From assembly GCA_002307375.1 (NCBI GenBank), contig NTJI01000001.1, positions 682,001 through 746,000 on the forward strand: a DNA stretch of 64,000 bases. The letters are read 5' to 3'. Positions 57,051-64,000 of the stretch are shown here, in pieces (position 1 is the stretch's first letter; every line of letters starts with the position of its first letter). The position numbers and the translations under genes are program-made. Source of the DNA: Lysobacteraceae bacterium NML93-0399. GTDB taxonomy: Bacteria; Pseudomonadota; Gammaproteobacteria; Xanthomonadales; Xanthomonadaceae. The notes beneath the pieces were generated by a model. The model was not told the origin of the DNA. It did not search any database and worked only from the letters and a program-made list of their open reading frames with translations.

Positions 57051-58565
57051 TCACACCGGCGGCGTTGCCTTGCAGTGGCGGTCGATGAAGGCCTGATGCG
57101 GCGGCATCGCATCGACGCAGGCGTTGAGCGTGCGACCGACGCTGTCGACGAAACGCGCGATCTCGTCGTCGGGCAGGTTGTCCACCAGCGGGTGCCAGCC
57201 CCGCGGCACGATCCCCTGCCCCACCATCACCTGCACCCAGCTGATGGTGTCGAACATCTCGCTGGCATTGCGGAAGAACCGGCCGCTGTCGCGGAACAGA
57301 TCAATCGCCGTGCGCAGCTCGGCCGGAATCTCCATCGTCCGGCAGTGGCGCCAGAACGGCGTGTCGTCGCGGCGCGTGGCGTTGTAGTGCAGCACGATGA
57401 AGTCGCGGATGCGGTCGAACTCGAACGCCAGCTGCGCGTTGTAGCGTTCGGCCAGCACCGGGTTGAAGCCCTCGCGCGGCAGCAGCTCCAGCAGTTTGGA
57501 GATGCCCGACTGGATCAGATGGATGCTGGTCGACTCCAGCGGTTCGAGGAAGCCGCTCGACAGGCCGATCGCGACGACGTTGCGGTTCCAGCACTGCTTG
57601 CGGCGACCGGTGACGAAGCGCAGCGGGCGCGGATCCCCGAGCGCCTCGCCCTCGAGATTCGCCAGCAGCGTTGCGGCGGCCTCGTCGTCGCTGACGTGCG
57701 CACTCGAATACACATAGCCGTTGCCGGTGCGGTGCTGCAGCGGGATGCGCCACTGCCAGCCCGCCGGGCGCGCGGTCGCACGGGTGAACGGCGCCGGCGG
57801 ACCGACGTTCGCGGTCGGCACGGCCAGTGCACGGTCGCACGGCAGCCACTGCGTGAAGTCGTGGTAACCGGTCTGCAGCGTCTGTTCGATCAGCAGGCCG
57901 CGGAAACCGGAACAATCGACGAACAGGTCGCCTTCGAGCACGGTGCCGTCCTGCAGCCGCACCGAGCTGACGAATCCGCTCTCGGGGTGCTGGGCGACGT
58001 GATCGATCATGCCTTCGTGGCGACGCGCGCCGCGCTGCTCGGCGTAGCGGCGCAGGTACCGCGCGTACAGGCCGGCATCGAAGTGGTAGGCGTAGGCGAT
58101 GTTCGACAGTGGCGAACCCGCCGGCACGTCGGTCGCCGAGACCATGAAGCGGCCGCGCTGCGCGGCCAGGGTATTGAGCGTGTAATCGCCGAGCGGACCG
58201 GCACGGCCCCGGGCGCGCGCCTTGAGCCAGTACTGGTGGAACGGCAGCAGACCCAGCGGATGTCCGATCTCGGTGCCGAAGCCATGGTTGTAGCGCTCGC
58301 CGACATCCAGCCAGTCGACGAACTCGATGCCGAGCTTGAAGCTGCCCTGCGTGCTGCGCACGAAGTCGGCCTCGTCGATGCGCAGCAGCTGGTTGAAGGC
58401 CTTGATGTGCGGCACCGTCGCCTCGCCGACGCCGACCGTCCCGATCTGCTCCGACTCCACGAGGGCGATGTCGTAGGCGGGTCCGAGCACGCGCGACAGG
58501 GCGGCGGCGGTCATCCAGCCGGCGGTCCCGCCGCCGACGATGACGATGCGTTGCAGATGGTCCAT
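57051..58565 (-). CDS. Flavin-dependent tryptophan halogenase family protein
   Basis: FADH2-dependent halogenase-type protein (504 residues, PF04820). The start at 58565 gives MDHLQRIVIVGGGTAGWMTA, the FAD-binding GxGxxG box. Halogenase hallmarks are present: the conserved Lys in QGSFKLGIEF (K77, equivalent to the catalytic Lys of PrnA), the WxWxIP motif as WQWRIP (residues 270-275), and the FLEPLESTSIHLIQ region with the catalytic Glu. Related enzymes in Xanthomonas halogenate indole-type substrates; the true substrate here is unknown. No halide-related genes are nearby. It lies downstream of a TonB-dependent receptor, across an 86-base gap with a hairpin. Confidence 0.92.
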   Translation of the reverse strand: MDHLQRIVIVGGGTAGWMTAAALSRVLGPAYDIALVESEQIGTVGVGEATVPHIKAFNQLLRIDEADFVRSTQGSFKLGIEFVDWLDVGERYNHGFGTEIGHPLGLLPFHQYWLKARARGRAGPLGDYTLNTLAAQRGRFMVSATDVPAGSPLSNIAYAYHFDAGLYARYLRRYAEQRGARRHEGMIDHVAQHPESGFVSSVRLQDGTVLEGDLFVDCSGFRGLLIEQTLQTGYHDFTQWLPCDRALAVPTANVGPPAPFTRATARPAGWQWRIPLQHRTGNGYVYSSAHVSDDEAAATLLANLEGEALGDPRPLRFVTGRRKQCWNRNVVAIGLSSGFLEPLESTSIHLIQSGISKLLELLPREGFNPVLAERYNAQLAFEFDRIRDFIVLHYNATRRDDTPFWRHCRTMEIPAELRTAIDLFRDSGRFFRNASEMFDTISWVQVMVGQGIVPRGWHPLVDNLPDDEIARFVDSVGRTLNACVDAMPPHQAFIDRHCKATPPV

Positions 58566-58599
58566 TGCGGTCTCCGGACTCGATTGAAGGCTCACACAG

Positions 58600-58627
58600 C
58601 ACGACGGGACCCGCAGGTCCCGTCGTG
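58600..58627 (-). promoter_or_regulatory. Hairpin between receptor and halogenase genes
   Basis: Perfect 12-bp stem CACGACGGGACC/GGTCCCGTCGTG with a 4-base loop, in the gap between receptor stop and halogenase start. Without a T tract it is probably a partial terminator or an mRNA-stabilising hairpin that lets the receptor be expressed at a higher level than the enzyme. Confidence 0.6.
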
Positions 58628-58651
58628 GTCACGCGAACGCGGTGGACCGCG

Positions 58652-61600
58652 TCAGAACTTCGCGCCGATTTCGAACGTCACCGTCCGCGGCACGTAGAGG
58701 ATGTCGCCGGTGCGGTTGATCGTCAGATCCGGTGCGAAGCGGCCGTTGCTGCCGAAGCCGTTGTAGGCGTAGGACGAGTAGTTCTTGAAGTCGAACGCGT
58801 TGAGCAGGTTCACGCGCGCCGACAGCCTGAAATGACCGGCCACGGTGAAGTCCTTGCTGGCCTGGAAGTCCACCGTGCGGTAACCCCAGATGTCGCCACC
58901 GATGAGGAACTTGCCGCTGCCCGGCGGCTTGGCGGCCACCTGCTGGCAGGTCGCGCCATCGGGATCGGTGAAGCCGAAGCAGGCGATCGTGTTGATCGGC
59001 TCGGGCGTGGCCAGCACGATCTTGGCGCCGAAGGTGATGTCCCACGGACCGTCGATCGAGCCCGAGGCGACAAAGCGGTGCGCCGAGACAGCATTCGACT
59101 TCACGAACGGATAGTCGTGAATGGTGGGCTTGTCGAACGCATACGGCTCGTCGATGTTGCGGTTCTGACGTGCGCTGGTGTGCGTGTAGGCCAGATTGAG
59201 GCCCCAGCCCGATTCCTCGGTATAGGGGCGCTCGGCCGACAACAGGATCTGGCTGCTGCGCTGCTCCAGGCCGTTCATGCCGATGATCGTGTTCTTGAAG
59301 CCGGGCACCGGCTGGCCCCACGGCGCATTGCCGTTCTGGAAATAGGAGCCGTCCGGATAGCGGTTGATCAGCGACATCGCAAAGCCGTCGTAGCTCAGCA
59401 CGCGCTGGAAGGTCACGTCGGTCAGCCATTCACCGACCTGGTTGCTGATGCCGAGGCTGAACTGGTCGCTGTAGGGCGTCTTCAGATCATTGTTGAACAT
59501 GAAGAGTTCAGCGCTGCCATCGACGCCCGGGATCGTGTTGAGCTGATCGATACCGCCCAGGTAGCGGTCCTCGAACGGCACGCAGACGCGGTCGTCGCGA
59601 TAGCACTCGCCCGTCGCCGGATCCTCGAAGTACACCGCCACCGGCGACAGCGCCGCCTTGCTGGTCTCCAGCGCGAGCTGTTCGAACAGATTGCGGTCGT
59701 AGGAGCGCGCGGCGCCGCCGTGCAGCACGGACCTCTCGTCACCGAAGAAGTCATAGGAGAAGCCGAAACGCGGCGCCCAGGCATCCTTGAAGTTGCTGCG
59801 GATGTTGCCGGTGCTGATGTAGTCGGCCACGTCGATGCCAGTGGCCAGCAGACGATTGGCCCAGGGCTGGCCGCCGTTCGCGGCGTCGGACGAGTACAGC
59901 GCATCGACCATGCTCTGCGAGGTCACGAAATCCGTATAGGCCGGTGTGTCTTCGTAGTCGTAGCGGATGCCCAGGTTGAGGATGAGCTTGTCGTTCACCG
60001 CCCAGTCGTCCTGGATGAAGATGCCGTACTGCTTGGACGGGGACACGACCGTCGCCGACTGGCCGGGCGTGTCGTAGGGCGCGATGAAGTCCACGCGATA
60101 GGGCGTGCCTGCGACGCCGCCGGTACCGACCGCATACGAGAACTGAGGATTGACCGACGCGGCGTCCTGGGAGGTGAGTTCCACGTCCTTGTAGTTGAAG
60201 CCCATCTTGATGGTGTGCTCGCCCTGCCATTCGAAGCTGTTGAAGGTCAGCGCGTTCTGCACGAACCAGCCCTTCTGGCTCTTGTTCTGCACGTTGATGC
60301 CGCCGGCAGGACCCGTGGCGAGGAACGACCACTCGTCGACATCGTTCGAGTTCGGGCGGGGCGACAGATACTTGTAGACGATGCCGTTGCCCAGACTCGT
60401 CGCACTCGGGTTGTTCGACGAATCCTCGGTCCCCACGATCAGCTCATTGAGCCAACTGGCGCCGTAGTGCTGCCAGCGCAGGTTGGTGCGCTTGTCGCTG
60501 TTGAGCTTGAGGGTGGCCTGCTCGAGATTGTTGATGCCACCGACGTTCGCGGTCTGGGTCTCGTCGCGGTAGAGCGTGCTCAGCTCGATGCGGTCGTTGT
60601 CGCCGGCCTCGAAGGTCAGCTTGCCGAACACCAGGTCCTGCTCGAACGGCATGTTGGCCGCGCCGTACTGGCCCGCCAGGTTGGCCGGCAGCAGGCCGAC
60701 GAACGGCAGCGCGTTGTTGTCGGCCTGGATGCTCTTGGGAACGATGTTCTCCTTGCCCTCATAGGCCACGAAGAAATGCAGCCGGTCCTGCAGGATCGGG
60801 CCGCCGAGCGCGAAGCCGAACTCCTTGGTCTGCGACTCGATCTTGCCGTTGGCCGCTTCGTCGGGACGTTCCTCGCGCAGGTCCTGATCCGTGTAGCGAT
60901 AGAACACTTCGCCTTCGAACGCGTTGGTGCCCGAACGCGTGGCCGCGGTAATCGCCGCGCCGCTGATCTGGCCGTATTCGGCCTTGTAGTTCGAGGTGAT
61001 GACCTTGTACTCGCCGACGGCGAGCTGCGGGAACGGGTTGCCCTGCGTATCCGCCTGGCCGGCGATACCACCACTGCGCACGTAGCTCTTCTGGCCGACG
61101 CCGTCGATGTAGAGATTGCCAGCGCTCGCGTTCGATGCACCGCCGCGCAGCTTGGTGTTTCCGTTGCCGTCGATCTCGAACACCATGCCCGGCACGACAT
61201 CGGCGAACTCGAGGAAGTTGCGCGTCGCCTGCGGCAGCTGCTCGATCTGGCGCTGCGAAATCGTGTTGCCCACTTCGGAGGTCTTGACCTCGCGCAGCAC
61301 CGGCGCGGTCACGCGCACCGCGCCGATGTCGGTCACATCACCTGCGGCCGGCGTCTCGCTGGTCGTGCCCGTGAGGTTCAGCGTCGACGTGGACGCGACC
61401 GTCAGCGTCACCGTCTGCGACTGGCCACCGGCATCGACACGGTAGGTCCCCGGCGGCAGGCCCGGCAGCGTGTAGCCGCCGCTGGCATTGGTCTGCACGC
61501 GACGCGTCGCGCCGGTGGCGATGTTGGTCGCGGTGACCGTGGTGCCGGCCTCGGCGCCGGCCTGCGTGGTCACCTGTCCGCGCAGGGTGGCGGCGGTGGA

Positions 61601-61696
61601 CTGGGCGAACGCGGGTGTGGCGACGACGAGACAGGTGGCAAGCGCGCCGGCGAGCAGGCTCGGCTTGGGTGCACGCAGGGTGCGGGTGACTTTCAT
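58652..61696 (-). CDS. TonB-dependent receptor with carboxypeptidase-regulatory-like domain (Oar type)
   Basis: Outer-membrane receptor of 1014 residues. The ATG at 61696 is preceded by a strong GGAGGGG site and begins a signal peptide (PSLLAGALATCLVVATPAFAQ). A CarboxypepD_reg-like beta-sandwich follows (TAATLRGQVTTQAGAEAGTTVTATNIATG...YTLPGLPPGTYRVDAGG), then the plug with NGNTKLRGGASNASAGNLYIDGVG, and the barrel ending VTFEIGAKF. This is the Oar-like class, often linked to carbohydrate or peptide uptake. It is the first gene of a probable operon with the halogenase. Confidence 0.95.
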   Translation of the reverse strand: MKVTRTLRAPKPSLLAGALATCLVVATPAFAQSTAATLRGQVTTQAGAEAGTTVTATNIATGATRRVQTNASGGYTLPGLPPGTYRVDAGGQSQTVTLTVASTSTLNLTGTTSETPAAGDVTDIGAVRVTAPVLREVKTSEVGNTISQRQIEQLPQATRNFLEFADVVPGMVFEIDGNGNTKLRGGASNASAGNLYIDGVGQKSYVRSGGIAGQADTQGNPFPQLAVGEYKVITSNYKAEYGQISGAAITAATRSGTNAFEGEVFYRYTDQDLREERPDEAANGKIESQTKEFGFALGGPILQDRLHFFVAYEGKENIVPKSIQADNNALPFVGLLPANLAGQYGAANMPFEQDLVFGKLTFEAGDNDRIELSTLYRDETQTANVGGINNLEQATLKLNSDKRTNLRWQHYGASWLNELIVGTEDSSNNPSATSLGNGIVYKYLSPRPNSNDVDEWSFLATGPAGGINVQNKSQKGWFVQNALTFNSFEWQGEHTIKMGFNYKDVELTSQDAASVNPQFSYAVGTGGVAGTPYRVDFIAPYDTPGQSATVVSPSKQYGIFIQDDWAVNDKLILNLGIRYDYEDTPAYTDFVTSQSMVDALYSSDAANGGQPWANRLLATGIDVADYISTGNIRSNFKDAWAPRFGFSYDFFGDERSVLHGGAARSYDRNLFEQLALETSKAALSPVAVYFEDPATGECYRDDRVCVPFEDRYLGGIDQLNTIPGVDGSAELFMFNNDLKTPYSDQFSLGISNQVGEWLTDVTFQRVLSYDGFAMSLINRYPDGSYFQNGNAPWGQPVPGFKNTIIGMNGLEQRSSQILLSAERPYTEESGWGLNLAYTHTSARQNRNIDEPYAFDKPTIHDYPFVKSNAVSAHRFVASGSIDGPWDITFGAKIVLATPEPINTIACFGFTDPDGATCQQVAAKPPGSGKFLIGGDIWGYRTVDFQASKDFTVAGHFRLSARVNLLNAFDFKNYSSYAYNGFGSNGRFAPDLTINRTGDILYVPRTVTFEIGAKF

Positions 61697-61790
61697 GGGA
61701 TCCCCTCCAAGGGAACTTCCGTTGACTGGTTTCGAATCGTTATGGACGGCGTGAGAGCGGGCACCACACTGCGGCGCGTCCATGCGCGAA

Positions 61791-61816
61791 GACGCGTCGA
61801 CCGGGGTCGACGCGTC
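61791..61816. promoter_or_regulatory. 12-bp inverted repeat in the receptor leader
   Basis: Perfect arms GACGCGTCGACC (61791-61802) and GGTCGACGCGTC (61805-61816) separated by GG, 95-120 bases upstream of the receptor ATG. It could be a dimeric regulator site or a leader hairpin. Confidence 0.5.
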
Positions 61817-62177
61817 TGGAAACCGGAAAGGACCTGCAGGTCGACGATGCGGAGGGCGGATGCTGGAGGCATCCGCGTCCGGGCCGGATCGGTCTCCACC
61901 GATCGCACCGGGCCGCGGCGCGTGCGAGAACACGGGGCCGCGGCGGGGTACCGACGATCGCCTCATCGCGTCGGTCCCCGATGGCGCGGGACGGATGCGG
62001 CGCTGCGATTCGGCGCGCATCGTAATCCCGGCGATGAGCGCCGTCTATGTGGGCGAGGACACTGCCCGCGAAGCGGCCAGGCGTGCCTGCGCCTTGCGCG
62101 GCCGCGCCCGGTGGCCCCTCCCAGTTTGTCCCCATAACCACCGCCCCGAGCCTGACGAGGCGGACGCTAGCACTGCG

Positions 62178-62191
62178 TGGAAACGGTTACA
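62178..62191. promoter_or_regulatory. LacI-family operator-like palindrome
   Basis: TGGAAACGGTTACA fits the LacI-family consensus TGNNANCGNTNNCA, centred on CG. A LacI-family regulator is therefore a likely controller of the receptor-halogenase locus, or of the DUF4124 genes, but no regulator gene lies in the window. Confidence 0.5.
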
Positions 62192-62304
62192 TCCCGCAGC
62201 GCAGCAACAATGACATTCCGGCTGCTGCCTGTCAGGTGCGTTGCCGGCCTCGCGCGGCGATGCGCGGATTTTGCGCGGGCGACCGCAGCTTGCATGATGG
62301 CCCC

Positions 62305-62982
62305 ATGCGCACATTCCGCTTCGCCGCCGCCCTGCCCCCGATGCTGGCCCTGCTGGTCGCCGCAATCGGCACGGCGCGGGGCCAGGACACGCAGGTGACC
62401 GTCTACCGCTGCATCGACGCGCAGGGCCGCGTCGCACTCCGCGACTCGCCCTGCGACGACGGATACACCCAGCAGGTGCGCACCATGCAGCGACCGGTCG
62501 ACGGTTCGCCGCCGCCTGCGCCCGTTCCGCAGCCGGCTGTCGCGCCGGTCGAAGCGCCGGCGCCCCAGGTCATCGTCATGCGCCCGCCGCAGCCCATGTA
62601 CCGCTGCGTTCGTCCCGACGGCAGCAGCTACACGAGCGATTCGTCCGAAGGCAATCCGCGCTGGGTGCCGCTGTGGACGATGGGCTACGGCCCGGTGCGG
62701 CGCGGACCGTCGACACCTGTCGAAGTGGACGCGGGCGACGGTCGCGGCAGCGTGCACGTGGACAGCCGTCCCGGCCGGCCCGTGCATGGCGGTTACTACG
62801 GCGGCACCTGGGTACGCGACGAATGCCGGCCCATGCCCCAGGGCGAGGTGTGCAACGTGTTGACCGGCCGCCGCGAGGAGATCCGCGGCCGCTTCTTCAA
62901 CGCCCAGCCCACCGAGCGCGCCGAACTCACGCGCGAGGAACGCGCGATCAACGCGCGCCTGGCGCAGGACTGCGCGCGATGA
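62305..62982 (+). CDS. DUF4124 domain-containing exported protein (first)
   Basis: Exported protein of 225 residues. The ATG at 62305 starts a signal peptide (FRFAAALPPMLALLVAAIGTARGQ). The DUF4124 domain is QVTVYRCIDAQGRVALRDSPC with the paired cysteines, and a second, similar motif MYRCVRPDGSSYTSDSS follows after a Pro-rich linker. The C-terminus includes VRDECRPMPQGEVCNVLTGRREEIRGRFFNAQ. The function of DUF4124 is unknown. Its stop overlaps the start of the next gene as ATGA. Confidence 0.85.
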   Translation: MRTFRFAAALPPMLALLVAAIGTARGQDTQVTVYRCIDAQGRVALRDSPCDDGYTQQVRTMQRPVDGSPPPAPVPQPAVAPVEAPAPQVIVMRPPQPMYRCVRPDGSSYTSDSSEGNPRWVPLWTMGYGPVRRGPSTPVEVDAGDGRGSVHVDSRPGRPVHGGYYGGTWVRDECRPMPQGEVCNVLTGRREEIRGRFFNAQPTERAELTREERAINARLAQDCAR

Positions 62983-63656
62983 CGCGCAAGGTGTGGATCT
63001 GCGCGGCCTTTGCATGCGCGCTGCTGGCCGGCCGCGTCGACGCCGCGACCACGGTCATCTATCGCTGCACGGATGCGGCGGGCGCGGTGACATTCCAGAA
63101 CGACACACCCTGCCCCGCCGGCCACGCGCAGCAGCGGCGCGTGGTGGAAATGGCGAGCCAGATCCCCGCCTTCGTCGCGCCGCCGGCTGCGCCCGTGGTG
63201 CCGCCGGCGGTACCACTGATCTCCAGGCTGCCCGCGCCTGCCGCGGAGCCCGCCGACAGCGCGCGCGCGGACGATGCCGCGGCAGAACCGCCGCCGGCAC
63301 TGTTCGCGTGCCGCGTCTACGACAACAGCCGCTACTGGCGCGAGGACGACACGCCACCGCCGCGCTGCCGACCGTTGCAGACGGTGGGTATCGGCGGCCT
63401 GCCGGGCATGGGTGCAGGCCAGGCCTGCGAGCAGGTCAGCGATGTCTGCGAGGCGGTGCCGGCAGACGCGCTGTGCAGCACCTGGGAAACCCGTGTACGC
63501 GAAGCGGAGTTCCGCTGGCGCTTTGCCCAGGGCGCTGCGCAGGCACCGCTGCGGGCGGAATACGAACAGCTGTTCACCATCTGGCGCGACAGCAGCTGCG
63601 GACCCGCACGCCCCACGACCGCGGATCAGAACCAGCGCGGCACTGCGACGCGGTAG
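62979..63656 (+). CDS. DUF4124 domain-containing exported protein (second)
   Basis: Exported protein of 225 residues: signal peptide WICAAFACALLAGRVDA, then the DUF4124 domain TTVIYRCTDAAGAVTFQNDTPCPAGH, a Pro/Ala linker, and a cysteine-containing C-terminal part (LFACRVYDNSRYWREDDTPPPRCRPL; ACEQVSDVC). It is coupled to the preceding gene by an ATGA overlap, suggesting that the two products act together in the periplasm or at the outer membrane. Its 3' end overlaps the convergent methyltransferase gene by 31 bases. Confidence 0.85.
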   Translation: MTRKVWICAAFACALLAGRVDAATTVIYRCTDAAGAVTFQNDTPCPAGHAQQRRVVEMASQIPAFVAPPAAPVVPPAVPLISRLPAPAAEPADSARADDAAAEPPPALFACRVYDNSRYWREDDTPPPRCRPLQTVGIGGLPGMGAGQACEQVSDVCEAVPADALCSTWETRVREAEFRWRFAQGAAQAPLRAEYEQLFTIWRDSSCGPARPTTADQNQRGTATR

Positions 63657-64000
63657 TCGACGTAGGCGGCGCCAAAGCGCGCCTCAAGCTGCGCTTCCTC
63701 GAACGGCACGATCGTGCGCACCAGCACCCGGGTGGGCAGCAGGCCGGTTGCAAGCGCCCAGGGCACGTCGAGGATCAGTGCGAGGCCGGCATAGCTGAGC
63801 AGCAGCGCGACGTAGAACGGATTGCGCGTGAGGCGGTAGGGCCCGTGCACGATGAGCCGCGCGGGCATGTGCGCCGGCAGGATGGTCGTGCGCTGCATGA
63901 GAAACAGCGACACGCACCACAGGGCCAGGGCCAGGCCGGCATTGGCCAGCAGCGTGCCGGTCAGATGCAGCGCCTCGAGCGCAGCGCCATGCGGCAGCGG
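63626..64000 (-). CDS. Isoprenylcysteine carboxyl methyltransferase (ICMT)-family protein, partial
   Basis: The frame runs off the right edge; 124 codons are visible, hydrophobic (LTGTLLANAGLALALWC...FLMQ) and ending in the ICMT/PEMT-type signature LIVHGPYRLTRNPFYVALLLSYAGLALI and EAQLEARFGAAYVDYRVAVPRWF. Bacterial members are membrane methyltransferases acting on small or lipid-like substrates and are mostly uncharacterised. The true start lies outside the window. It overlaps the convergent DUF4124 gene by 31 bases. Confidence 0.85.
   Translation of the reverse strand, partial: PLPHGAALEALHLTGTLLANAGLALALWCVSLFLMQRTTILPAHMPARLIVHGPYRLTRNPFYVALLLSYAGLALILDVPWALATGLLPTRVLVRTIVPFEEAQLEARFGAAYVDYRVAVPRWF

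Larger units (their letters stand above)
61697..62304. other. Divergent intergenic region upstream of the Oar-type receptor
   Basis: 608 bases between divergent genes. It holds a 12-bp inverted repeat (61791-61816) and a LacI-type palindrome (62178-62191), listed separately. The minus-strand ORFs in it have no recognisable domain. If the promoter lies near the LacI-type site, the receptor leader would be about 450 bases long. Confidence 0.5.

Noticed and set aside
58565..62137. Plus-strand ORF of 1190 codons opposite the Oar-type receptor
   Set aside because: Antisense shadow; the minus strand encodes a complete receptor with signal peptide.

Overview
The window is high-GC DNA (about two thirds G+C by eye) from a Gram-negative gammaproteobacterium, most likely of the Xanthomonadaceae/Lysobacteraceae (Lysobacter, Luteimonas or a relative). 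This rests on many TonB-dependent receptors, the gene order dprA-smg-topA-tsaC, fmt-rsmB-def, rluD-pgeF next to bamD, an otsB-GH15-otsA trehalose operon, and palindromic intergenic repeats typical of that group. It reads as ordinary chromosome. I see no tRNA, rRNA, CRISPR array, transposase, integrase or phage gene.

Layout. 1-4.7 kb: two tandem paralogous TonB-dependent receptors, each followed by the same kind of GC hairpin. 5-9.4 kb: a KefB/YbaL-type antiporter overlapping its regulatory domain design with a sirtuin two bases downstream, an SDR epimerase and a small exported protein. 9.4-13.5 kb: clpB with a good heat-shock promoter, a GST and a DCC protein. 13.5-17.5 kb: the otsB-GH15-otsA operon, joined by 4-bp ATGA overlaps. 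18-21 kb: glyoxalase I, a DUF4166 protein and an NCS2-like permease. 21-26.6 kb: a receptor with a DUF3574 lipoprotein, and a third member of the receptor family seen at the left edge.

26.8-33.4 kb: pgeF-rluD divergent from bamD, a large composite palindromic element, then an operon of a lipid A-type acyltransferase and two PH-domain membrane proteins. 33.5-37.8 kb: galE and three glycosyltransferases, probably for LPS or another surface glycan. 37.9-50 kb: rsmB-fmt-def, a LysM protein, dprA-smg, a triplet of membrane proteins that share an N-terminal GYF_2 domain, topA and tsaC. 50.5-56.6 kb: gltB-gltD (glutamate synthase). 57-61.7 kb: a flavin-dependent tryptophan-halogenase-type gene downstream of an Oar-like TonB-dependent receptor, with hairpins and a LacI-type palindrome upstream. 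62.3-64 kb: two DUF4124 proteins and a partial ICMT-type methyltransferase.

The most notable non-coding content is at least three families of interspersed palindromic repeats, several of which abut or supply the stop codons of genes (cobB, pgeF, def). The best candidates for poorly described biology are the GYF_2 triplet (one member has a pilin-like segment), the receptor-halogenase locus, the acyltransferase/PH-domain operon, and the repeat families. None can be shown from sequence alone to be a new system.
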